This document shows positions 60,301 to 64,000 of a stretch of 64,000 bases of DNA, piece by piece. The DNA comes from Siphonodentalium dalli (taxonomy: Eukaryota; Mollusca; Scaphopoda; Gadilida; Siphonodentaliidae), in contig CP136066.1 of assembly GCA_032622095.1 (NCBI GenBank), positions 66,656,278 to 66,720,277 on the forward strand, read 5' to 3'. Position 1 is the first letter of the stretch. The number at the start of each line of letters is the position of its first letter. The notes under the pieces were generated by a model, which had not been told where the DNA came from, made no database searches, and was given only the letters and a program-made list of their open reading frames with translations. The position numbers and the translations under genes are program-made.

Positions 60301-62567
60301 AATTTACTGCCGTCCATTGAATGTATAAAAATCTGTGCCAGAATTTTCTTCAGAATGAACAATAAAGAGCGTTTGTGCGTGATAAGGTATTTTTCGCCTG
60401 CGAAGATTTTATGAACCTAAATATTCAAATCCTTTCAACACCGTAGTTACTTTAAAGACAAGATCGCGGCAGCATATGCCAGTTGACCTTTGATAAAACT
60501 TGAAAGGGAATATCGAGCAGAAAGTGACATGTCACAATCATGTTAACTCAAACAGTTACGATGTAGCAAACAATGATGATTGCTACAGTCCTCGCGCACA
60601 ATTTCTGAATAATGCTGACGTAATTGTTATTCGCGTGCACTTGGAATTTGAGATATACAGATGTGAACAAAATTGACGGCTATTATCAACCTCCCAATCA
60701 AGGGTTTCACTCACTTTTTTGTGGCAATATACGTAAACAATACTTTATAATGGATATATAACAAAATAAAAATTTAATGATGCATGCATTGAATAAAAGA
60801 GACCACGTGGTTCGTTTATGTGGATTTGCAATAGATCGGATATGGGAGATCATGGGATGATTAGAATTGTGCTAAATTTATCGGCTTTCCGGGAAACACG
60901 GCACCAGAGCGCATCACTTCAACGAAACGGGAATATCTGCGAATGTACTTCCGTTGCGAAAACAAAAGTATCGTGGTTCTCCGTTTTTTTTTATTGGCAT
61001 ATTCGGCGCCGCTGTGTATTCCAATGTTTATTTATTTACGAAACTCTATTTCTCTCAATATATGTCATAGCTGTCTGTTTTTTTTAATCCAGATTCCTAC
61101 ATAAATTATACCAGTAATAGACGCATGCATGACGTATTGACCGCGTGGTTGTTTGTGCACGCGAGGTTTTCCCCGAATTATCTGCATTTTCTGATCAGGG
61201 CTAGTGTTTTTCATAACTTGTCAACATGACAATTTTTATTTGAATATGATGACTAAAATCTTATCTGTAGGAATGTTGGTAGAGTATACAATAAATGGTG
61301 TATTTTCAATAGCTTGTTAATGCATAATAAAACGGCAAAATTAAATGAATTGAAAAGCATACCGCCTGCCCCTAATTTTGGGGTGTCCGTTCGGGGAAAT
61401 GTGTGCATTATTCCTTTTGACCTTATACACGTGTCCCATCACAATTCTAAAAAAAAATTCAACACACATTGTTTGTGTAATCTTTATTCAGTCCATCCTC
61501 GGGTGGCAAATACCGTGGAATTATAGAGCAAAGCATAAAATGTCGCGTATTTCCAGTTTCTGACGGTGGCAGTTAATTTTCACTTGGCAATGGATTTGCC
61601 ACATATATGGATTGAGAATATTACACTTTTATTCAATATGCTCATTTGACCATATTTAAAAAAAAAATAATAGCAACTCTAATAAAAAACATGGGACTAA
61701 TTTTATTTACTTATTCTCGGTTATGATGTCAAAGCATACTGGTACCACATTAGAATAAAATATCGGTAAGCTCCTCCCACAGCCAACCAATTAAAGCAGA
61801 GAATAAAATCTCACAAACTAATCCTGGATGATTGACAGGTGTATGTCGACGTGATAGCATGCACGGGATCGACGCATGACTTTAAGTTTTTTTTATATTT
61901 GACAACAAAGTTCCATTAAAATCTTCGTTAGATCGTTGAAACAGTGCGGTTAAATATAAATGTGATTCGTCATAATGATCTTAAAGCCGATATTATGTAC
62001 GGATTTAAATTTCATTTAATTAAAAATACTAACCTTCGTATATTTATACTAATAAAAAACATGTTTTAAACTCGAGAAAAAAGACGATACAAACCAGAAA
62101 TCTAACCCCGGTGTACATGCCGTTCGGCCGCGGTGTACTTGCCGTTCAGCCGCGGTGTACTTGCCATTCGACCGCGGTGCTCAACCGCGGTTACACAAAG
62201 TGACACCGCGGCCGAACGGCAAGTACACCGCGGTGGCAGTGGACACTTGTTTTGTCCAGCGGGGTATATGCGAGGCGCCCTATGGGCGACTCTCATTTAT
62301 AAGAGAATGCATTGGCACAGGGTTTTCGTAATATTTCAGGAAGCTCCAGTCATGAAAGGGTTTTAAATGAAGTGCTACTGATGATCACATTATCCTATTT
62401 GTTTTCAGAAACATGCGGACAAAGGAATTGATAAGGATGAACTCAGAAGGCAGCTTGAAGCAGTCCAGAAACAAGCGCACGAATACAAATTACAACTACA
62501 TCAAAAAGAACAAGAAGCCCAAGATTATAAACAACAACTCTGTGATATCGCCAAGACTCAGTCATAG
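33269..62567 (+). CDS. GABPB: GA-binding protein subunit beta (NRF-2 beta), complete, 11 coding exons
   Basis: Coding segments 33269-33376, 35758-35955, 36232-36330, 37840-37905, 40514-40697, 42594-42677, 49180-49299, 51577-51692, 56098-56323, 58786-58868 and 62409-62567 join in frame, all with GT-AG introns, to 480 residues plus TAG. Human GABPB1 is about 395. The start [20 protein letters not shown] and the APFTTDW/LGTSPLH junction match the human protein closely. Ankyrin repeats fill residues about 5-155. Residues 158-400 are low-complexity, Thr/Glu/Asp-rich, with the conserved [11 protein letters not shown] helix at about 228 and an [15 protein letters not shown] pair related to the human VITIVTDG activation region. 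KRIKLEPEE (about 408) is a possible nuclear signal. The last 52 residues form a Gln/Glu/Leu coiled coil like the human dimerisation zipper. GABPB is known to bind the ETS protein GABPA and supply activation and tetramerisation for mitochondrial and ribosomal gene control; I infer the same. Confidence 0.93.
34012..35605. mobile_element. MITE family B, copy 2, split by a hAT-like insertion
   Basis: Left arm 34012-34129 (TTTAGTGTGCCTGTCATTTG, GTGAGGTCCCCAGAGGGTG). After the insertion, GCTATGGGAGACATAGACTC and GATTGAAGTTC follow at 35401, matching the reversed middle of copy 1 (TCTCCCATAGAGG...GAACTTCAATC). Traces to about 35605 (GAGGCTTAAGTAGAATGAG). Intron 1. Confidence 0.75.
34138..35392. mobile_element. 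hAT-like non-autonomous element, complete
   Basis: 1255 bp. Ends TAGGGCCCGACGAA and TTCGTCGGACCCTA, with GATTCGATTCGA-type subterminal repeats at both sides. Flanked by CCTTATCT on both sides (34130-34137 and 35393-35400), a perfect 8-bp duplication. The same family is at 1-220. Internal open frames (for example 34754-35122) show no transposase motif. Confidence 0.9.
35758..35955 (+). CDS. GABPB: GABPB exon 2
   Basis: Residues 37-102, two ankyrin repeats with TPLH-type turns ([12 protein letters not shown] and [12 protein letters not shown]), ending DAKDM. Phase 0 on both sides. Donor GTAGGT. Confidence 0.93.
36232..36330 (+). CDS. GABPB: GABPB exon 3
   Basis: Residues 103-135, fourth ankyrin repeat: [20 protein letters not shown], close to human [20 protein letters not shown]. 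Phase 0 on both sides. Confidence 0.93.
36421..36563. repeat. Possible pogo/Tigger-like end with a 48-bp tandem duplication
   Basis: TAGTAAAACCTCTCCAAACTG then AACACC resembles the ends of pogo-type elements (established from memory). The block CTGTTCGGATTAGAGAGGTG through TCGCACTACGAT occurs twice in a row at about 36467 and 36515. No second end found. Confidence 0.5.
37096..37118 (+). pseudogene. Broken copy 1 of GABPB exon 4
   Basis: TTTTCAG followed by TTTGACCAACTCCACTAGAT. Compared with exon 4 one T is missing after GACC, which shifts the frame to a TAG, and the match ends where MITE A begins. The upstream 25 bases (CACATCAAATGTTTTCATC) also match those upstream of exon 4. Confidence 0.75.
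37123..37304. mobile_element. MITE family A, copy 2
   Basis: ACAGTAATGCTCTAAATAAT to TAGAGCATTACTGT, long inverted arms. It separates broken exon-4 copies 1 and 2. Confidence 0.85.
37348..37402 (+). pseudogene. Broken copy 2 of GABPB exon 4
   Basis: The acceptor TTCATCTGTTTCAG and the first 55 bases ([16 protein letters not shown]) match exon 4 at nearly every base, with CTA for CTT and GTG for GCG. The last 11 bases and the donor site are replaced by unrelated sequence, so splicing here would not rejoin. The 45 bases upstream also match exon 4's upstream sequence. Confidence 0.85.
37424..37545. mobile_element. Small foldback element
   Basis: CAGGCCTTAAAATTCATAA at the left and ATTTTAAGGCCTG at the right, with GAATC/GATTC repeats between. 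Related GATTCTCG-bearing sequence ending GGGCCTGG lies at about 35620-35722. It starts about 20 bp after exon-4 copy 2 loses homology. Confidence 0.6.
37576..37795. mobile_element. MITE family A, copy 3
   Basis: ACAGTAATGCCCTAAATAAT to AGAGCATTACTGT; arms of about 105 bp meeting at GAAAGCTCTCACTGATAGCTTTC. Its right end joins GTATGAAGCATTGATTCAC, the same junction as copy 2. Confidence 0.88.
37840..37905 (+). CDS. GABPB: GABPB exon 4 (functional copy)
   Basis: Residues 136-157, [20 protein letters not shown], last partial ankyrin repeat (human TAFDISIDNGNEDLAEILQ). 66 nt, phase 0 on both sides, donor GTGAGT. It is the only one of three copies with an intact 3' end. Confidence 0.9.
38194..38409. 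mobile_element. MITE family A, copy 4
   Basis: ACAGTAATGACCAAAGTATATG to TTAGGACATTACTGT, arms meeting at GAAAGCTCTCACTGAGAGCTTTC. Intron 4. Confidence 0.88.
38445..38690. mobile_element. MITE family B, copy 3 (short form)
   Basis: CAAGCCTTGAATTAGTGTGT...GAATGAGGTTCCCAGAGGG to CACCCTCTGGGGACCTCATT...GGCACACTATTTCAAGGCTTG. Both arms carry their own small hairpin (TACCCCGCATAGCGGGCTA). The middle of the longer copies is missing. Confidence 0.85.
38765..40250. repeat. Satellite-like array, about 160-190-bp units
   Basis: GAGTTATGCCCCTTTTT or close variants recur at about 38921, 39078, 39270, 39431, 39610, 39950 and 40110. They alternate with GAATTTCTTGATATTTG, TTTGAGAAGACACAGG and GGTTTCCG-ATAACT blocks. 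At least two monomer types are mixed. Occupies most of intron 4; open frames across it are repeat translations. Confidence 0.8.
40514..40697 (+). CDS. GABPB: GABPB exon 5
   Basis: Residues 158-218, Thr/Glu-rich ([20 protein letters not shown]) with little conservation expected. 184 nt, ends after one base of a codon. Acceptor ATATTTTTAG, donor GTGTGT. Confidence 0.85.
40698..42593. other. intron 5, nothing recognised
   Basis: No clear transposon ends or coding copies. Confidence 0.4.
42594..42677 (+). CDS. GABPB: GABPB exon 6
   Basis: Residues 219-246: [20 protein letters not shown]. The [16 protein letters not shown] run matches human [16 protein letters not shown], a strong anchor in an otherwise fast-changing region. 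Phase 1 on both sides. Confidence 0.92.
43105..43360. mobile_element. TTAA-ended MITE family D, copy 1
   Basis: GCCCTTTCTATACTAAATAC to CATTTAGTATAGAAAGGGT, with an inner hairpin TAATAAGTTCAA...TTGAACTTATTA. TTA and TTAA flank it. Related to the copies at 45.5, 46.6 and 46.9 kb. Ends CCCTTTC/GAAAGGG with TTAA fit piggyBac-like MITEs (inference). Confidence 0.78.
44029..45144. mobile_element. hAT-like non-autonomous element
   Basis: TAGTGCTGGGATGGTTGGGG at the left and the reverse complement TAGTGCTCGGACGGTTGTC at the right, with CCGGTTAACCG and CCGGATA(A/T)CC motifs inside both ends. Flanks are GATTCTGA (44021-44028) and GCTTCTGA (45145-45152), 7 of 8 matching. No transposase frame. Intron 6. 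Confidence 0.8.
45217..45268. repeat. Perfect 24-bp-arm hairpin
   Basis: GTTGGGATATAAGATTTTAT then GAAA, loop CTCA, and the exact reverse complement. Weaker pairing extends outwards (AAGATCT and GGAGATCC). No coding role. Confidence 0.8.
45473..45727. mobile_element. TTAA-ended MITE family D, copy 2
   Basis: TTTCTGTACTAAATGGATTC with CTCCCACTCAATTATAAAAG to TTTAATATAGAAAGGGTTA. Its left end matches the right end of copy 1, so it is inverted relative to it. Confidence 0.72.
46226..46407. mobile_element. Foldback MITE, about 80-bp arms
   Basis: GAATACCTGCATTTTG...CATCTCATTCGTGTCTGGAA...AATTTTCAC is matched in reverse by GTGAAAATT...TTCCAGACACTCATGAGAT...GGTATTC. The centre is GCGGCTTGCAGCC. 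Confidence 0.8.
46643..46880. mobile_element. TTAA-ended MITE family D, copy 3
   Basis: TTTCTATACTAAATACTTAT to GGATAGAAAGGG followed by TTAA. Contains the perfect inner hairpin AATAAGTTCAACATGTTGAACTTATT. Confidence 0.75.
46890..47083. mobile_element. TTAA-ended MITE family D, copy 4 (left part missing)
   Basis: ATATTATCTGAA...CAATGAATATCAAT...GAATGGGAGAATCC then AGTATAGAAAGGG, then TTAA. It lies 10 bp after copy 3. Confidence 0.7.
47457..48424. mobile_element. hAT-like non-autonomous element, complete
   Basis: CAGTGTTCGCGCTG at the left and CAGCGCGAACACTG at the right. Flanked on both sides by TATATGTG (47449-47456 and 48425-48432), a perfect 8-bp duplication. TTTGGCTAAA motifs repeat near both ends (about 47500-47540; 48300-48400), likely subterminal binding repeats. 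A run of 23 C lies at 48122-48144. No transposase frame. Intron 6. Confidence 0.92.
48560..48720. repeat. Local repeats of a GCTAAAGTACCGTAT motif
   Basis: GCTAAAGTACC, TTAAAGTACCGTAT, GCTAAAGTACCGTAT and reverse forms (ACTTTAGCC) recur four or five times. Short and degenerate. Confidence 0.5.
49180..49299 (+). CDS. GABPB: GABPB exon 7
   Basis: Residues 247-286, [20 protein letters not shown] then [15 protein letters not shown]. 120 nt, phase 1 on both sides, acceptor TTCTTTTGACAG, donor GTATGT. Not conserved enough to assign a function; the frame and splice sites are the support. Confidence 0.85.
49319..49475 (+). repeat. Two tandem copies of the 3' part of GABPB exon 7
   Basis: The segment GAGAGTCAGGGTATTACGAT... 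that starts at 49212 in exon 7 restarts at 49319 and again, more degenerate, at 49426: a 107-bp period. Copy 2 keeps the exon's donor-like end (CTGACAGGTATG) and is preceded by CCCTCAG. Because 107 is not a multiple of three, adding copy 2 would shift the frame. Copy 3 fades after about 45 bp. Confidence 0.9.
49557..50940. repeat. Satellite array, about 160-bp monomers in an alternating A/B order
   Basis: GATCATCATGAAATTTGTC recurs near 49557, 49714, 49879, 50005, 50169, 50324, 50489, 50642, 50806 and 50931. Monomers alternate between one ending TTTTACTCTTTGCATGACTA and one ending TCAAAATTCAATCCATTAGC, so the repeat unit is a dimer of about 320 bp. All carry GATGGGAACGAGTCATTTTG and ATGGCTGCCAGCAGCCATC. 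Related sequence at 54.8-55.2, 58.4-58.6 and 63.6-64.0 kb. Intron 7. Confidence 0.88.
51577..51692 (+). CDS. GABPB: GABPB exon 8
   Basis: Residues 287-325, [20 protein letters not shown]...[12 protein letters not shown]. The [10 protein letters not shown] end resembles the human ITIVTDG segment of the activation region. Ends on a codon boundary. Acceptor CATTTGTCATCCAG, donor GTACGA. Confidence 0.88.
51831..53840. mobile_element. 2-kb element with about 75-bp inverted ends
   Basis: TATTGAGCATTAATTGCAAC, ATACATGAACTTTTAAC, TCTCTGTGATTGATAG at 51831-51910 is repeated in reverse at 53761-53840 with a few changes. The left end is preceded by a fragment of family T (TAGGCCAAATAAAAAATA at 51815). 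Contains a C-run and the tandem array below. No transposase frame. Intron 8. Confidence 0.7.
52150..52670. repeat. Tandem array, about 127-bp unit, four copies
   Basis: AGACAATAAAGAGCATTCTCA recurs at about 52198, 52327, 52452 and 52580; GGTATCATGGGTAATTTTGTA recurs between them. Open frames on the minus strand here (52039-52469) are repeat translations. Confidence 0.88.
52671..54137. other. rest of intron 8, nothing recognised apart from the element end
   Basis: AT-rich. No exon-like sequence accepted. Confidence 0.4.
54138..54244 (+). mobile_element. MITE family A, copy 5 (one arm)
   Basis: ACAGTAATGCCCTAAATAAT to CAGAAAGCTCTCA; the right arm is absent, so it is either a solo arm or a truncated insertion. 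Confidence 0.8.
54656..55375. repeat. Satellite-bearing element family K, copy
   Basis: Starts TTTTTAGCTCAAATTTACTT, contains diverged ACATGGCTGCCAGCTGCCATTTTGG monomers at about 54850, 55005 and 55150, and ends near GATAAGCTACAGTGTCATTGACAC, a phrase also at 51150-51172. Similar starts and ends occur at 63555 and about 58610. Intron 8. Confidence 0.6.
55471..55707. mobile_element. TTAA-ended MITE family E, copy 1
   Basis: CCCTTCCATGGCTGAAGCTT to GCCGCCATCATGAAAGGG, flanked by TTAA on both sides (55467-55470 and 55708-55711). Inner inverted parts are TATAAGAGAATRC and GCATTGTTTTATATATGCGAG. Confidence 0.82.
55712..55924. mobile_element. TTAA-ended MITE family E, copy 2, sharing a TTAA with copy 1
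   Basis: CCCTTTGATAACTGGAGCTT to TCCCATCATGAAAGGGC. Its left TTAA is the right TTAA of copy 1. Same inner TATATAAGAGAATGCATTGG and GACTCCCTATAGGAGACTC blocks. Confidence 0.8.
56098..56323 (+). CDS. GABPB: GABPB exon 9
   Basis: Residues 326-400, acidic: [40 protein letters not shown], then [10 protein letters not shown]. The [10 protein letters not shown] run parallels human IIVTMPDGQQ in the activation region. Acceptor ATTTCTTTATAG, donor GTTTGT, phase 1 out. Confidence 0.9.
56438..57384. mobile_element. hAT-like non-autonomous element, degraded
   Basis: TAGAGCCTGGTGAAGCTTTG and TTTGATTCGATTC at the left; reverse complement TAGAGCCCAGTGAATCGG with TTGAATTGAATCAG at the right. The design (TAG start, GATTCGA subterminal repeats) resembles the 34138-35392 element. 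No target duplication is left. The open frame 56462-56881 has no recognisable domain. Intron 9. Confidence 0.6.
57566..57741. mobile_element. MITE family A, copy 6
   Basis: ATGCTCTAAATAATTGACTC to AGAGCATTACTGTA. The right arm has lost about 45 bp. Confidence 0.82.
58005..58125 (+). mobile_element. TTAA-ended MITE family E, partial copy
   Basis: TTAACCCTTTGAGTGCCAGG at the left, then CAATGCATTCTCTTATATAT and GCGAGTC...GACTCGC-type hairpin. The right end is not seen. Confidence 0.7.
58362..58610. repeat. Fragment of satellite-bearing family K
   Basis: CCGATCATCAATAAACTTGA, AACATGGCCGCCAGC and the closing block CTAGTATTACTTAGACAT...TTGACTGTAACAC...TTGAGCTATG, the last also seen at 51060-51150. 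Confidence 0.65.
58786..58868 (+). CDS. GABPB: GABPB exon 10
   Basis: Residues 401-428: [27 protein letters not shown] lies where human GABPB1 has AKRQCIE, a nuclear-localisation region. Acceptor CATCTGTTTCAG, donor GTACTT, ends on a codon boundary. Confidence 0.9.
58973..59117. mobile_element. MITE family A, copy 7 (right end missing)
   Basis: ACAGTAATGCCCCAAATAAT to GGCAACAAGCCATATTTT; the inner hairpin GAAAGCTCTCACTGAGAGCTTTC is complete, then homology stops where the repeat at 59118 starts. Confidence 0.85.
59118..59335 (-). repeat. Reverse copy of the 1030-1405 tandem repeat
   Basis: GAGCTTTTATTCCTACATTT, TTTGGCACAGATATTTAGTACCA, and GGAGTTATTCCCC are the reverse of the landmarks at 1030-1405. 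A second GAGCTTTTACTCCTACATTT starts another unit at about 59304. Confidence 0.7.
59457..62362. mobile_element. TTAA-ended MITE family E, copy split by the 2.7-kb element
   Basis: Left part 59457-59525 (CCCTTTCAGACAATGCACTG...GCCTTCTCTTATA) and right part 62265-62362 (TATATGCGAGGCGCCCTATG...CCAGTCATGAAAGGG). Removing the insertion and one TA restores the TCTCTTATATATGCGAG block of other copies. Confidence 0.85.
59526..62264. mobile_element. 2.74-kb TIR element with CpG-rich subterminal repeat arrays
   Basis: CCCCGCTGGACAAAACAAGT then GTCCACT is present, identical and inverted, at both ends (27 bp). The insertion duplicated TA. Inside each end is an array of a 22-bp unit containing TTCGGCCGCGGTGTA: five forward and one reversed units at about 59575-59740, three forward and one reversed at about 62106-62235. 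Each holds the palindrome CCGCGG. The 2.3-kb middle is AT-rich with no recognisable transposase, so it is non-autonomous. Superfamily not identified. Intron 10. Confidence 0.88.
62409..62567 (+). CDS. GABPB: GABPB exon 11 (last coding exon)
   Basis: Residues 429-480: [20 protein letters not shown] then [12 protein letters not shown], closely like human [20 protein letters not shown], the zipper that makes the tetramer. Stop TAG at 62565-62567. Acceptor TTTGTTTTCAG. Confidence 0.93.
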   Translation, partial: KHADKGIDKDELRRQLEAVQKQAHEYKLQLHQKEQEAQDYKQQLCDIAKTQS

Positions 62568-62609
62568 TATAAACAACAACTCTGTGATATCGCCAAGACT
62601 CAGTCATAG
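62568..62609 (+). repeat. Exact 42-bp tandem duplicate of the GABPB C-terminal codons
   Basis: Bases 62526-62567, which encode [13 protein letters not shown] and the stop, are repeated exactly at 62568-62609. The copy lies after the stop and is not translated. Confidence 0.95.
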
Positions 62610-62616
62610 TATTTAC

Positions 62617-62622
62617 AATAAA
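62617..62622 (+). terminator. Possible GABPB polyadenylation signal AATAAA
   Basis: AATAAA 50 bases after the stop codon. A second AATAAA lies at about 63321. Which is used cannot be told from sequence; use of the first would keep the MITE out of most of the 3' UTR. Confidence 0.4.
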
Positions 62623-62635
62623 CAGCGAGGCATGC

Positions 62636-62966
62636 ACATAGTGTGTCTGTCATTTGCAGAATGAGGTCCCCAGAGGGTGAATTTAGTATTGCTACCCCGC
62701 TCTGTGGATTGTTTTTAGTTACTTTGTCCCTTATGGGAAATTTCTACATCTAGAAGATAAATGCATAATCGAGGTGACTAATGGGTGAATGTCACCAAGT
62801 TTAGCTGGGGAACTTCAGTCTGATCCTAGGTCTCTCATAGCAGTTGACGCCTAAGCAGAATGAGGTTCCCAGAGGGTGAATTTGATGATGCTAGCCCACT
62901 GTGCAGTATTGCATCACTAAATTCACCTTCTGGGGACCTCATTCTGCAAATGACAGGCACACTATT
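62636..62966. mobile_element. MITE family B, copy 4, in the GABPB 3' flank
   Basis: CATAGTGTGTCTGTCATTTG, GAATGAGGTCCCCAGAGGG to CTGGGGACCTCATTCTGC, AAATGACAGGCACACTATT. The middle shares TTTTTAGTTACTTTGTCCCT and GACTAATGGGTGAATG with copy 1. Confidence 0.88.
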
Positions 62967-63036
62967 CACAGCCCAATGGAATTGCCAAAATCCACAGTAT
63001 CCACAGCTCATTGAAATAGCCCAGACTCACTCGTAG
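62967..63036 (+). repeat. Diverged copies of the GABPB C-terminal repeat beyond the MITE
   Basis: TATCCACAGCTCATTGAAAT followed by AGCCCAGACTCACTCGTAG would read YPQLIEIAQTHS and stop, like the exon end [13 protein letters not shown] and stop. A weaker unit, TTCACAGCCCAATGGAATTG, precedes it. The MITE thus sits inside an older tandem array of this tail. Confidence 0.6.
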
Positions 63037-63554
63037 TACCGCTACATGTGAATTCACATTCAACAATTCGGTGAATAGCCATAGTACTAGTATTCAAAAA
63101 CTGCATCTCAAGTGAAAATTGCAAAATAGAGTTCTCTCTTCCTGCACCAAAAAGAGTCCACAATTTACAGATCCGATTTAATGTTGCTACACAGTTATGA
63201 AATTCAGTACAAATGTCTCATATTATCTCTGCTGTATCAGTGTTGAGGCAAAGAGCCACAAATTAATCCGGCGTCATTCATATTCGGCTGATTAACCTAT
63301 TGTCTTATACCCGCTGGCAATAAAATGCTGAACATCAGTATTACATGGAATACAATGCCATCATTCATATAATGGATTGTTGTAATGACTGCGTTCATGA
63401 CCGGAACAGACAAAGAGGATTAACTTTAAAAACAATCTTAGGATTACTTTTAAAACTCTTTCGTGGAAAGTGAATTAACCTTTCTTGAGAGGTGAACAGT
63501 GAGCTTGTCACAAATTACTTATACCGGTCTCAAGCAAACTTAAAAACATCGCTT
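63037..63554. other. GABPB 3' flank, nothing recognised
   Basis: No gene or repeat ends seen. Confidence 0.4.
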
Positions 63555-64000
63555 TTTAGCTCAACTTTACTTGTCAACAATTTCCCTTACCATTGGCTAC
63601 ATGTTCTACATTTGTCAGGATTGTTAACTATGGCATGTAGATGGGAACAAGTCATTGTGGGGTCATTCGGCAAAAAAAATATGGCTGCCAGTGGCCATCT
63701 TGGATTTCAAAATGCAACCCATTAGCACGGGCAACAGGCCGGAGTGTTCGTCTGATCATCATGAAATTTCTTGTGGAAGTTAATATTGACATGTAGATGG
63801 GAAAGAGTCATTTTGGGGTCATTCGGCCATAAAACATGGCCACTGGCAGCCATCTTGGATTTTACTCTTTGCATGACTAAAGACGTGGGGTACAGCTCGT
63901 ACCTTTGGTCGGATCATCATGAAATTTGTCATGGATGTTGACATTAACAAGTAGATGGGAACGAGTAATTTTGGGGGTCATTCGACAAAAAAACATGGCT
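63555..64000. repeat. Start of a satellite-bearing element family K copy (cut by the window edge)
   Basis: TTTTTAGCTCAACTTTACTT at the left, then three monomers with GATGGGAACAAGTCATT, ATGGCTGCCAGTGGCCATC and GATCATCATGAAATTT, in the same alternating order as the array at 49.6-50.9 kb. Confidence 0.75.

Overview
This window is eukaryotic. It has spliced genes with GT-AG introns, low gene density, AT-rich introns and intergenic DNA, and a dense population of non-autonomous DNA transposons, LINE remnants and satellite-like arrays. The repeat vocabulary (arrays built round GAGTTATGCCCCTTTTT, and arrays containing ATGGCTGCCAGCAGCCATCTTGG-like monomers) and the divergence of the two host proteins from vertebrate relatives suggest a marine lophotrochozoan, most likely a bivalve mollusc. 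That placement is inference from memory; no search was run.

Two host genes can be supported. On the minus strand, positions 2081-4241 encode a two-exon TLNRD1 (MESDC1)-like talin-rod-domain protein of about 330 residues. On the plus strand, 33257-62567 holds a complete eleven-coding-exon gene for GA-binding protein subunit beta (GABPB/NRF-2 beta), about 480 residues. It has N-terminal ankyrin repeats, a glutamate/threonine-rich middle, a short basic cluster and a C-terminal coiled coil. All eleven exons join in frame with GT-AG borders. Three places in this gene carry tandem copies of coding sequence: exon 4 (three copies, two broken), the 3' part of exon 7 (three copies, 107-bp period) and the last 42 bp of the final exon including the stop codon.

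Layout. 1-2040: ends of hAT-like and MITE copies and a short tandem repeat. 2081-4241: TLNRD1-like gene. 4.3-10.4 kb: no recognisable gene, simple repeats at 9.1-9.7 kb. 10.5-16.04 kb: a nearly full-length LINE on the minus strand (ORF1 with coiled coil and RRM-like end; ORF2 with endonuclease, reverse transcriptase and a zinc-knuckle-like end) broken by two frameshifts. 16-21.7 kb: foldback element, a second LINE 3' fragment, and a third, internally deleted LINE interrupted by a hAT-like element. 23.2-28 kb: tRNA-derived SINE remnant, a PIF/Harbinger derivative, and nested TIR elements. 28.5-29.3 kb: a perfect 189-bp inverted repeat. 30.8-32.2 kb: another TIR element. 33.3-62.6 kb: the GABPB gene, whose introns hold most of the MITEs, three hAT-like elements, two satellite arrays and a 2.7-kb element with CpG-rich subterminal repeats. 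62.6-64 kb: 3' flank with another MITE and the start of a satellite-bearing element.

The two host genes have no evident joint function: one is a predicted cytoskeletal adaptor, the other a predicted transcription-factor subunit. Most of the interest lies in the transposon ecology (nested insertions with readable target-site duplications) and in the repeated small duplications of GABPB coding sequence.
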